Of a stretch of DNA of 64,000 bases, positions 16,006-24,155 are shown piece by piece (position 1 is the first letter of the stretch; the number at the start of each line of letters is the position of its first letter). Where the stretch lies: NCBI RefSeq assembly GCF_009720365.1, contig NZ_ML769312.1:930001-994000 (forward strand). The letters are read 5' to 3'. A program made the translations under genes and the position numbers. Source of the stretch: Catellatospora paridis (lineage in GTDB: Bacteria; Actinomycetota; Actinomycetes; Mycobacteriales; Micromonosporaceae). The notes under the pieces are model-generated. The model worked only from the letters and a program-made list of their open reading frames with translations. It had not been told where the DNA came from and searched no databases.

Positions 16006-17355
16006 TCAGACCGCGGCAGGCTCGGCCGCGGTGGCGTACTGGCTGGCCGGGCGGGTCAGGCCCAGGTGGTCGCGCAGGGTGGTGCCGGTGTACTCGGTCC
16101 GGAACAGGCCGCGGCGGCGCAGTTCCGGCACGACGTGGTCGACGAAGACCTCCGCGCCGGACGGGAACATGTCCGGCATGATGTTGAAGCCGTCGGCGGC
16201 GCCGCCGAGGAACCACTCCTCGAGGGTGTCGGCGATCTGCTCCGGCGATCCGGCGACCAGGCGGTGTCCGGATCGGATGCGCCCGGCCAGCTGGCGGACC
16301 GTGAGCCGCTCCCGGCGCGCCAGGTTGATCTGGGCGTCGAAGAAGCCCCGCGAGCCGTTCTCGATCCGGCCGGCGTCGCCGATGAGGTGCCACGGCAGCT
16401 CTTCGTCGAGCTTGAGGTGCTTGCGGTCCAGCTGCAGCCGCTGCGCGACCTGGCCGAGCTGCGCGTCGAGGCCCTGGATCTCGTCGAGTTCGGCCTGGCG
16501 GGCCAGCGCCTCGGCCTCGGTGCTGCCGATGACCGTCGACAGCCCTGGCATGATCTTAATCGAGTCTGGGTCGCGCCCGCTGCCCGCGGCACGGGCCTTC
16601 ATCTCCGCGTAGAAGGCCTGCCCGTCTTCGAGGGTGGTCTGCGCCGTGAACACCGCGTCGGCGCGGCGGGCGGCCAGGGCCTTGCCGTGTTCGGAGGACC
16701 CGGCCTGCACGAGCACCGGGCGGCCCTGCGGCGAGCGGGGGATGTTCAGCGGTCCGCGTACCGCGAAGTGGGGGCCTTCGTGGTCGATGGTGTGCACCTT
16801 GGTCCGGTCGGCGAACACGCCGCGGGCCCGGTCCGCGATGATCGCGTCGTCCTCCCAGCTGTCCCAGAGCTTGACGGCGATGTCGACGAACTCCTCGGCG
16901 CGGCCGTAGCGGTCGTCGTGCACGGGCGCGCCGGTGAGCCCGAAGTTGCGGGCCGCGGCGTCGCCGGCGGTGGTGACGATGTTCCAGGCGGCCCGCCCGC
17001 CGGACAGGTGGTCCAGCGAGGCCAGCCGCCGGGCCAGGTTGTACGGGTCGTTGTAGCTGGTCGACGCGGTGGCGATGACTCCGATCCGCTCGGTGGCCAG
17101 CGCGATCGCGGTCAGCACGAGGGTCGGTTCCAGCCGCCCGCTCGGGCCGCCGCCGGGGTCTCCGGCCAGGGCGGGCCCGTCGGCGAGGAAGATCGCGTCG
17201 AGGGCGCCGCGTTCGGAGATCCGGGCGATGTGCTGGTAGTAGCCGATGTCGAGGTAGGACAGCGGGTCGACCTCGCCGTGACGCCAGGCCGAGCTGTGCC
17301 CGCCCAGCCCGAGGATGTTCATGCCGATGCTCATCTGCCGTGGCTTCGTGCCCAT
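16006..17355 (-). CDS. FMN-dependent LLM-class monooxygenase, NtaA/SnaA/DszA family
   Basis: 449 residues. The bacterial luciferase-like barrel is recognisable from 'YYQHIARISERGALDAIFLADGPAL', 'LATERIGVIATASTSYNDPYNLARRLASLDHLSGGRAAWNIVTT' and 'VLVQAGSSEHGKALAARRADAVF'. Family members use FMNH2 and O2 to cleave C-S or C-N bonds (DszA, DmoA, NtaA, B. subtilis YxeK and YtnJ). The start at 17355 has AAGGAG 7 bases upstream; the frame extends further but without family similarity. FMNH2 could come from the SsuE-type reductase two genes upstream. The substrate is unknown. Confidence 0.87.
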   Translation of the reverse strand: MGTKPRQMSIGMNILGLGGHSSAWRHGEVDPLSYLDIGYYQHIARISERGALDAIFLADGPALAGDPGGGPSGRLEPTLVLTAIALATERIGVIATASTSYNDPYNLARRLASLDHLSGGRAAWNIVTTAGDAAARNFGLTGAPVHDDRYGRAEEFVDIAVKLWDSWEDDAIIADRARGVFADRTKVHTIDHEGPHFAVRGPLNIPRSPQGRPVLVQAGSSEHGKALAARRADAVFTAQTTLEDGQAFYAEMKARAAGSGRDPDSIKIMPGLSTVIGSTEAEALARQAELDEIQGLDAQLGQVAQRLQLDRKHLKLDEELPWHLIGDAGRIENGSRGFFDAQINLARRERLTVRQLAGRIRSGHRLVAGSPEQIADTLEEWFLGGAADGFNIMPDMFPSGAEVFVDHVVPELRRRGLFRTEYTGTTLRDHLGLTRPASQYATAAEPAAV

Positions 17356-17491
17356 GGCGTGCTCCTTGCTGCTGAATGAGGTAGCCCTGGTGGGCACGGA
17401 ATCGGACGACGCCGCGTCGGCTCCGTCGCTCGCCCGCGGACGGGCGAGGGCCTCGGTCGCATCGCCTGCGACCGTCACCGGCGGGCGGCGG

Positions 17492-18700
17492 TCAGAACAG
17501 CCCGCTCAGCGGGGGCTGCTCACCGGTGAGGTGGTAGGCGCCCGCCGCTGCGGCCTTCCACAGGCGCGGGTTGTGGTTGGCGACCGTGCGGGCGTTGCGC
17601 CAGTGCCGGTCGAGGTTGTGCTCCCGGGCGACAGCCGAGCCGCCACCTACGTCGAACACGAGTTCCCCGGCCCGCAAGGCGGCGTCGGCGGCGACGTACT
17701 GCGCCTGGGCGACCTCGACCGAGGCCCGGACCAGCGCGTCCTCGGCGAGGTCGGCTGCCCAGGCGTCGTCGATCGCCTGCGCGGCGGCGAGCACGACCGC
17801 CTCGGCGGCGTACGCCCGCGCGGCGATCTCCCCCACCGCGAGCCGCACGTACGGGTCGTCCACGGCCCGCGCGGCGGTGCTGTGCTTGATCGGCCGGGCT
17901 CGGTCCCGGGCGAACGCGGTCGCGTCGCTCAGCGCGTCACGGGCGATGCCGGCCAGCACCGCGCCGAGGTAGAGCTGCAGGAACGCGGTCACCGGCGAGC
18001 GCCGGTCGCGGAAGCCGCGCCGGTCGCGCAGTTCGTGCGGGTGCACCACCAGATCGTCGAGGTCGGTGGTGCCGCTGGCGGTCAGCCGCTGGCCGATGGC
18101 GTCGAAGTCGTCGTGCAGCCGCAGCCCGGCGCGGTCGCGGGGCACGATGAACGAGACGGGCTGCCCGTCGTCGTCCAGCGCGGTGGCGCTGACCCAGTCC
18201 GCGAACAGGGATCCGGTGCTGTAGTACTTGCTGCCCGTGGCCCGGTAGTGCGCACCCTCGCGGGTGATCCGGGCGCTGATCGCCCCGTTCGCGCCGCCGA
18301 TCTCCCAGCCCGCGTTACCGACGACCTGGCCTGCCATCAGGCGGCAGAACCAGGTCTTGCGCTCGGCGTCGGAGCCCTGCGCGACCAGCCCTTCCACGAA
18401 CGAGAAGTCGGGCCGCAGCGCCTGGGCGACGTTGGAGTCGGCCGCGGCCAGGTCGACGACGAAGCGGATGGTGTCGCGCACGCTCGCACCCGCGCCGCCG
18501 TACGCCTCGGGGATCCGGAAGGCGAACAGCTGCTCCTTCGCCACCGCCCGGACCTGGTCGTACGGCAGCTCGCGCAGCCGTTCGCGGTCGGCCGCACCGG
18601 CCCGGATCTGCGCGAGCACCGGCGCGGCCCGCTCATGCAGCACCCGTGCGGTCAAAGCCGCGGTCGTCGGTTCGACGAGGTCCGGTTCTGTGGTCGGCAC
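17492..18700 (-). CDS. Acyl-CoA-dehydrogenase-fold monooxygenase (SfnC/DszC-like)
   Basis: 402 residues with the three-part acyl-CoA dehydrogenase fold: N-terminal helices ('IPEAYGGAGASVRDTIRF'), a beta domain ('GSKYYSTGSLFADWVSATALDDDG', 'GQRLTASGTTDLDDLVV') and a C-terminal four-helix bundle ending 'DRHWRNARTVANHNPRLWK'. That C-terminal motif is typical of DszC/SfnC-type flavin monooxygenases rather than true dehydrogenases. It would oxygenate sulfur with FMNH2. The GTG start is one base after the SsuE-type gene's stop. A homologue starts the divergent operon at 26213. Confidence 0.83.
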   Translation of the reverse strand: MPTTEPDLVEPTTAALTARVLHERAAPVLAQIRAGAADRERLRELPYDQVRAVAKEQLFAFRIPEAYGGAGASVRDTIRFVVDLAAADSNVAQALRPDFSFVEGLVAQGSDAERKTWFCRLMAGQVVGNAGWEIGGANGAISARITREGAHYRATGSKYYSTGSLFADWVSATALDDDGQPVSFIVPRDRAGLRLHDDFDAIGQRLTASGTTDLDDLVVHPHELRDRRGFRDRRSPVTAFLQLYLGAVLAGIARDALSDATAFARDRARPIKHSTAARAVDDPYVRLAVGEIAARAYAAEAVVLAAAQAIDDAWAADLAEDALVRASVEVAQAQYVAADAALRAGELVFDVGGGSAVAREHNLDRHWRNARTVANHNPRLWKAAAAGAYHLTGEQPPLSGLF

Positions 18701-18701
18701 G

Positions 18702-19253
18702 CTAGGCCGCCTGCAGGGAGCGCGCGACGAGGGCGTCGGTGAAACCGGTGACGACGGCGTCCAGGAACGCCTGCCCGGTGGCGTCGAGCAGGATGCCGCC
18801 GCCGTCGGTGTCGACGATGGTCTTGTCGTGGATGAAGCACCCGGCCACGATGTGCGTCGCACCCATGCTGGACAGCACCGGCCGCAGCGCGTAGTCGATG
18901 GCCAGCACGTGGGCCGGGGTGCCGCCGGTGGCCAGCGGCAGCACCACCTTGCCGGCCAGCGCGTACTGCGGCAGCAGGTCGAGCAGCGACTTCAGGACGC
19001 CGCTGTAGGCGGCCTTGTACACGGGCGTCGCGACGATGACGCCGTCGGCGGCCGCGATCGCCGCGCCGACGGACAGAATCGCCGGGTGGTGCACGTCCGC
19101 GCCGAGCAGCGCCTCGGCGGGCAGGTCCCGGACCGCGAGGTGGCGCACCTCGTATGAGCCGGACCCGGGCAGGTTGTCGGCGACGTGCCGCAGCACGCGC
19201 GCGGTCTTCGAGGTGGGTGACGGCGATCCGGAGATCGCGAGGATCGAGGGCAT
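18702..19253 (-). CDS. ssuE: NAD(P)H-dependent FMN reductase, SsuE-type
   Basis: 183 residues of the flavodoxin-like FMN reductase family: 'ILAISGSPSPTSKTARVL' phosphate loop, 'DGVIVATPVYKAAYSGVLKSLLDLLP' flavin-binding loop, and 'PLATGGTPAHVLAIDYALRPVL', a stretch typical of SsuE. It supplies FMNH2 to the monooxygenases in the operon. AGGAGG lies just before the ATG, 12 bases after the upstream monooxygenase stop. Placement between two oxygenase genes supports partnership with both. Confidence 0.9.
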   Translation of the reverse strand: MPSILAISGSPSPTSKTARVLRHVADNLPGSGSYEVRHLAVRDLPAEALLGADVHHPAILSVGAAIAAADGVIVATPVYKAAYSGVLKSLLDLLPQYALAGKVVLPLATGGTPAHVLAIDYALRPVLSSMGATHIVAGCFIHDKTIVDTDGGGILLDATGQAFLDAVVTGFTDALVARSLQAA

Positions 19254-19264
19254 GGGGTTCCTCC

Positions 19265-20668
19265 TCAGCCGACGGGCACGGGTTCGGGCGTGGCCGCCGC
19301 GAGCGCGGCGGGATCGCGGTAGCGGGCCCCGGGGTGCACGTCGGGCAGCCGGGGCCGCCCGGCCCCGAACAGCCGCTCGCGCAGGGTCTCGCCGTCGTCG
19401 TAGGACGCCCGGTAGCGGCCGCGTCGCCGCAGCTCCGGGACGATCAGCTCGATGAAGTCCGCGGCGGTGCCGGGGGTCAGGAACTGGCGCAGGTTGATCC
19501 CGTCGATGCCGCCGTGGTCGACCCAGCGCTCCAGCTCGTCGGCGACGACCTTGGGCGTGCCCGCGACGAAGAACGGCCCGCGGTCGAACCCGCCGATCCG
19601 CTCGAGCACTTCGCCGACGGTCTGCTCGGGCCGGAACCGGCTGCCCAGGCGCTGGTGGCCGGGGTCCTGCCGGGCGATGATGTCGGCGACGCGCTCGTCG
19701 GGGCGGTAGCGGGTCCAGTCCAGCCCGGCTCCGGCGTGCGCGAGGTGGCCTTCCACGCTGCGCAGGCGCCGGAACTCGGCGACCTTGCGGTCCACCTCGG
19801 CGTCGGTGCGGCCGACGATGACCGCCGCGCCCGCGAGGAACTTGATGTCGTCGCGACCGCGGCCGTACGCGACCGCCCGGTCCTTGGTGTCCTCGATGTT
19901 CGCGCGCACGTCGTCGAGGGAGAACCCGCCGACGAACACCGCCTCGGCGTGCCTGGCCGCGAAGCCGCGGCCCGCGTCCGACGCCCCGGCCTGGTAGATC
20001 ACCGGCGTACGCTGCCGGGACGGCTCGCTCAGGTGCGGCCCGGCGACCCGGTAGTGCTCGCCGACGTGGTTGATGTAGCGGACCTTCGCCGGGTCGGTGT
20101 AGACCCGGTTGTCGCGGTCGCGGATCACCGCGTCGTCGTCCCAGGACCCTTCCCACAGCTTGTAGAGCACGTCGAGGTACTCGTCGGCGATGGCGTATCG
20201 CTGGTCGTGCTCGACCTCGTCGGCCAGGCCGAAGTTGCGGGCCGCGTTGGGCAGGTAGGAGGTGACCACGTTCCACGCCACCCGGCCCTTGGTCAGGTGG
20301 TCCAGCGTGGACATGCGCCGCGCGAACGCGAACGGCGGCTCGTAGGTGGTGGAGAACGTGGCGGCGAAGCCCAGGTTGCGGGTCACCGCCGCCATGGCCG
20401 GGATGAGCAGCAGCGGATCGTTGTTCGGGATCTGCACGGCCTCGCGCAGCGCGGTCTGCGGCCCGCCCCGGAATCCGTCGTACGCGCCGATGACGTCGGC
20501 CAGGAACACCGCGTCGAAGGTCCCGTACTCCAGCAGCTGGGCCAGCTCGGTCCAGAACTCGAGGTCGTTGAAGCGGTGCCGGTTGTTGTCGGGGTGCACC
20601 CACAGGCCGTGGGAGATGTGCCCGACGCAGTTCATCTCGAACAGGTTGACGTGGATCTGCTTAGGCAC
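19265..20668 (-). CDS. FMN-dependent LLM-class monooxygenase, NtaA/DszA/DmoA family (second)
   Basis: 467 residues. The luciferase-like barrel shows 'LLEYGTFDAVFLADVIGAYD', 'FAATFSTTYEPPFAFARRMSTLDHLTKGRVAWNVVTSY', 'NFGLADEVEHDQRYAIADEYLDVLYKLWEGSW' and 'IYQAGASDAGRGFAARHAEAVF'. The subfamily holds DszA (dibenzothiophene sulfone) and DmoA (dimethyl sulfide) enzymes. The GTG start overlaps the ATPase gene by 8 bases. It is clearly diverged from the other LLM enzyme in the operon, so the two probably act on different substrates or in successive steps. Confidence 0.87.
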   Translation of the reverse strand: MPKQIHVNLFEMNCVGHISHGLWVHPDNNRHRFNDLEFWTELAQLLEYGTFDAVFLADVIGAYDGFRGGPQTALREAVQIPNNDPLLLIPAMAAVTRNLGFAATFSTTYEPPFAFARRMSTLDHLTKGRVAWNVVTSYLPNAARNFGLADEVEHDQRYAIADEYLDVLYKLWEGSWDDDAVIRDRDNRVYTDPAKVRYINHVGEHYRVAGPHLSEPSRQRTPVIYQAGASDAGRGFAARHAEAVFVGGFSLDDVRANIEDTKDRAVAYGRGRDDIKFLAGAAVIVGRTDAEVDRKVAEFRRLRSVEGHLAHAGAGLDWTRYRPDERVADIIARQDPGHQRLGSRFRPEQTVGEVLERIGGFDRGPFFVAGTPKVVADELERWVDHGGIDGINLRQFLTPGTAADFIELIVPELRRRGRYRASYDDGETLRERLFGAGRPRLPDVHPGARYRDPAALAAATPEPVPVG

Positions 20669-22361
20669 GCGGGCCTCCCTGGGTTGCGGGGGTGAGCACG
20701 GCCGACAGCAGCGTGCGGGTGTACTCGTGCGCGGGCGCGGTGAAGATCTGGCGTACGTCGCCGGACTCGACGACCTCGCCGTCCTTCATCACCAGCACCC
20801 GGTCGCTGACGTGGTGGATCACGCCCAGGTCGTGCGAGATGAACAGGTACGCGATGCCGAGCCGTTCCTGCAGGTCGGCGAGCAGGTCCAGGATCTGCGC
20901 CTGGACCGAGACGTCCAGCGCCGACACCGGCTCGTCGCAGACGATCAGCTCCGGCTCCGGGGCCAGCGCGCGGGCGATCGCCACCCGCTGCCGCTGGCCG
21001 CCGGAAAGCTCCAGCGGCCGCCGCTTGAGGTGCTCCGCGCCGAGGCTGACCTGTTCGAGCAGCTCGACGGCGCGGTCGCGGCGCTGCCCGGCCCGCAGGC
21101 CGGTGACGCCGATCGCCTCGCCGAGCACCCGCTCGACGGTATAGCGGGGGTCGAACGAGCTGAGCGGGTCCTGGTAGACGATCTGCAGCCGGCGGCGCTC
21201 GGCGCGCTTGTCCGCCGGGGTGAGGCTGTCCCAGCGGCGGCCGCGCACGCTGACGTGCCCGCCGTCGGCCCGTTCCAGGCCCAGGATCAGCCGGGCGGTC
21301 GTCGTCTTGCCCGATCCGGACTCCCCGACGATGCCGAGCGTCTCCCCCGGGTGCACCGCGAAGGACACTTCACGGACCACGGTCCGGTTGACCTTGTCCG
21401 GTCCGGCGTACGCCTTGACCAGTCCTTCGGCGGCGACGATCGGGGTGGTGCGGTCGAACTCGCGTGGGGTGGCCCGGATGACGGCGGCGGGCGCGGACGA
21501 CAGCCGGGTGCCCTTGGCGTGCGTGGCGGGCACTGCCGCCAGCAGCGCCTTCGTGTATCGGTCGCGCGGATCCTCCAGCACCTGCCGGGTCGGGCCCTGC
21601 TCGACGATGCGCCCGGCGCGCATCACCGCGACCCGGTCGGCCAGCCGCGCGACCACGGACAGGTCATGGCTGACCACGAGCATGCCCGCGTCGCCGCGCT
21701 TGAGTTCGCCGAGCAGTTCCAGGATCTGCGCCTGTACGGTGGCGTCCAGGGCGGTGGTGGGCTCGTCGGCGATGACCAGCCGCGGTTCACAGGCGATCGC
21801 GGAGGCGATCAGCGCCCGCTGCCGCAGGCCGCCGGAGAGCTGGTGCGGATACTGCTGCGCGCGCAGTTCCGGCTCGGGGACCCCGACGGCCCGCAGCAGC
21901 TCGATCACCTTCTCACCGCGGGCCGCTTTGGCCAGCGTGGTGTGCAGGGCGAGCGGTTCGGCGATCTCCCGGCCGACCGGGCGCAGCGCGTCGAGCGAGC
22001 TGAGCGCGTCCTGCAGCACGAAGCCGACCTGTGCGCCGCGGATGCCGCGCCAGTGGCGTTCGGTGTTGCGGGAGACGTCCCGGCCGTCGAACTCCAGCGT
22101 CGCGGCACGCACCCGGGCGCCGTACCCGGTGAGCCCGACCAGGGTGCGGGCCGTGACGCTCTTGCCCGACCCGGACTCGCCGACCAGCGCCAGGCACTCC
22201 CCCGGCGCGATCGTGAACGAGACCCCGTCGACGACGTCCACGCCGTGCCTGCCGAACGACACCCGCAGGTCGTCGACGTTCACCAGCGGCGCGGCCGTCG
22301 TTTCCGCGGCCGGTACGGCCGATGCGCCGATGTGCCCCGGCGCGGTGCTGCGGGCGCTCAT
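20661..22361 (-). CDS. Opp/Dpp-type ABC transporter, fused double ATPase
   Basis: 566 residues containing two complete ATPase domains. The first has Walker A 'GESGSGKSVTAR', signature 'LSGGLRQRALIA' and 'VIADEPTTALD'; the second has 'GESGSGKTTTAR', '[12 protein letters not shown]' and 'VCDEPVSALD'. This is a natural OppD-OppF fusion. ATG overlaps the permease stop by 4 bases. It energises import of peptide-like or nickel-like ligands together with the two permeases and the binding protein upstream. Setting and co-operonic oxygenases suggest an organosulfur ligand. Confidence 0.9.
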   Translation of the reverse strand: MSARSTAPGHIGASAVPAAETTAAPLVNVDDLRVSFGRHGVDVVDGVSFTIAPGECLALVGESGSGKSVTARTLVGLTGYGARVRAATLEFDGRDVSRNTERHWRGIRGAQVGFVLQDALSSLDALRPVGREIAEPLALHTTLAKAARGEKVIELLRAVGVPEPELRAQQYPHQLSGGLRQRALIASAIACEPRLVIADEPTTALDATVQAQILELLGELKRGDAGMLVVSHDLSVVARLADRVAVMRAGRIVEQGPTRQVLEDPRDRYTKALLAAVPATHAKGTRLSSAPAAVIRATPREFDRTTPIVAAEGLVKAYAGPDKVNRTVVREVSFAVHPGETLGIVGESGSGKTTTARLILGLERADGGHVSVRGRRWDSLTPADKRAERRRLQIVYQDPLSSFDPRYTVERVLGEAIGVTGLRAGQRRDRAVELLEQVSLGAEHLKRRPLELSGGQRQRVAIARALAPEPELIVCDEPVSALDVSVQAQILDLLADLQERLGIAYLFISHDLGVIHHVSDRVLVMKDGEVVESGDVRQIFTAPAHEYTRTLLSAVLTPATQGGPRA

Positions 22362-23224
22362 GACCGGCCCTCCGTGCGGCGGCGCAGGTCGCGGCCGACG
22401 ACGGTGACCGACAGCACGGTCAGGGTGATCGCCAGGCCGGGCACGATGACCATGAACGGGTCGTTGGAGATGTACTGGATGCCCAGCGAGAGCATGTTGC
22501 CCCACTCCGGCGCGGGCGGCTTGGTGCCCAGGCCGAGGAAGCTGAGCGACGCGCCCGCGCCGATGGCGTTGCCGACGCCGATCGTGGCCAGCACGACCAG
22601 CGGCTTGAACGCGTTGGGCAGGACGTGCCGGCGGATCACCGCCGACCGGCGCAGCCCCAGCGCGGTGGCCGCCTCGACGTAGGTCGCGTCGCGGACCACG
22701 TGCGTCTGCGCGCGGATCATCCGGGCGTAGTACGGCACGCTGGCGAACGCGACCGCGAACAGCGCGTTGACCGTGCCGGTGCCCAACAGCGTGATGACGA
22801 CCAGCGCCAGCAGCAGGTCCGGGATGGACAGGGCCACGTCGATCAGCCGCATCACCGCGCCTTCGACGTACCGGTTGGCCAGGCCCGCGAGCAGGCCGAT
22901 CGCGGAGCCGAGGGCGACCGCGATCCCGGTCGCGCCCAGGCCCATCACCAGCGACGAGCGCGCCCCGTAGACCATCCGGGCCAGGGTGTCCCGGCCAGAC
23001 TGGTCGGTGCCGAGCAGGTGCTCGGCACCCGGCGGGACGAACGCGCCCGCGGTGCTGATCTCCAGTGGATCGTGGGAGGTGAGCAGGCCCGGCGCGACGG
23101 CGGCGACGGCGAGCAGGCCGAGGAAGGCCAGCCCCAGCGCGACACCGGGCCGGAAGGCGCGCCGCCGGCTCGCGGCATGGCCACGCCGCTCGGGCAGGAC
23201 GGCGGGGACGGTGATGGCGGTCAT
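22358..23224 (-). CDS. Opp/Dpp-type ABC transporter permease (DppC-like)
   Basis: 288 residues with an N-terminal helix, the periplasmic 'HLLGTDQSGRDTLARMVYGARSSL' motif that is diagnostic of DppC/OppC, and the docking loop 'EAATALGLRRSAVIRRHVLPNAFKPL'. It has about six helices. It overlaps both neighbours by the ATGA arrangement and pairs with the DppB-like permease. Confidence 0.9.
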   Translation of the reverse strand: MTAITVPAVLPERRGHAASRRRAFRPGVALGLAFLGLLAVAAVAPGLLTSHDPLEISTAGAFVPPGAEHLLGTDQSGRDTLARMVYGARSSLVMGLGATGIAVALGSAIGLLAGLANRYVEGAVMRLIDVALSIPDLLLALVVITLLGTGTVNALFAVAFASVPYYARMIRAQTHVVRDATYVEAATALGLRRSAVIRRHVLPNAFKPLVVLATIGVGNAIGAGASLSFLGLGTKPPAPEWGNMLSLGIQYISNDPFMVIVPGLAITLTVLSVTVVGRDLRRRTEGRS

Positions 23225-24153
23225 GCGGTCACCACTCTCGGGTCGATGAGGCCGTAGACGATGTCGACGACGAGGTTGACGACCACGTACACCGCGGCCG
23301 CGAACAGCACCACGCCGAGCACCAGCGGGATGTCCTTGGTGGTGGTGGCGGTGAGCATGAGCTGCCCGACGCCGCGGCGCACGAACAGCGTCTCGGTGAT
23401 GACCGCGCCGCCGAGCAGGCCGCCGATGACGAACCCGGACATGGTCACGATCTGGATGAGCGCGTGCCGCAGGGCGTGCCGCAGCCGCACCGCCGCGTCG
23501 CGCATTCCGCGGCTGCGGGCGGTGAGGATGAACGGCTGTTCGAGGACCTCCTCCAGCTCGGTACGCAGCACCTGCGACAGCGTCGCCGCGATCGGCAGCG
23601 CGAGCGTGAACGTCGGCAGGACCAGCGCGGACACCCCGTCGTTGCCCGACACCGGGAACCAGCCGGCCTGGAACGAGAACACGATGAGCAGCACCAGGCC
23701 CAGCACGAACGTCGGGAACGAGGTGAGCACCAGTTCGGTGCCCGAGGCCGCGGAGCGGATCCACGGCCGCCTCCTGGCGGTGAGGACCGCGGTCCCCACC
23801 GCCAGGACGACCGCGACCAGCGCGGCTGACAGCGCCAGCTGAACCGTCTCGCCCAGTTGCTCCCCGATCGCCGACGCCACGGGTACGCGCTGCTGGTAGC
23901 TCTCGCCCAGGTCCCCTTGCAGCAGCCGGCCCAGATAGCCGAGATACTGCTGCCACAGGGGCTGGTCGAGGCCGTAGTCGGCGCGGACCCGGTCGAGCAC
24001 GGCCTGGGTCGGGTTGGCCCCGTCCCCGGCCACCGTCGCCAGGGCCGCGTCGCCGGCGGTGACGTGCAGCGCGACGAACGACAGCGTCGCCGCGCCCCAC
24101 AGCACCCCGAGACCGGCGGCGAACCGGGTGGCGATGCGTTTCAGCTGGCGCAT
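23221..24153 (-). CDS. Opp/Dpp-type ABC transporter permease (DppB-like)
   Basis: 310 residues: an N-terminal helix, a periplasmic segment with 'RVRADYGLDQPLWQQYLGYLGRLLQGDLGESY' typical of DppB/OppB, then the membrane core with 'TARSRGMRDAAVRLRHALRHALIQIV'. It starts 2 bases after the stop of the binding-protein gene. With the DppC-like partner it forms the channel. Confidence 0.9.
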   Translation of the reverse strand: MRQLKRIATRFAAGLGVLWGAATLSFVALHVTAGDAALATVAGDGANPTQAVLDRVRADYGLDQPLWQQYLGYLGRLLQGDLGESYQQRVPVASAIGEQLGETVQLALSAALVAVVLAVGTAVLTARRRPWIRSAASGTELVLTSFPTFVLGLVLLIVFSFQAGWFPVSGNDGVSALVLPTFTLALPIAATLSQVLRTELEEVLEQPFILTARSRGMRDAAVRLRHALRHALIQIVTMSGFVIGGLLGGAVITETLFVRRGVGQLMLTATTTKDIPLVLGVVLFAAAVYVVVNLVVDIVYGLIDPRVVTA

Positions 24154-24155
24154 GT

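Noticed and set aside
14755-17379. An 874-codon open frame antisense to the sulfur oxygenase and reductase genes
   Set aside because: Shadow frame; the His/Arg/Gln/Val-rich composition is typical of antisense translation of GC-rich genes.
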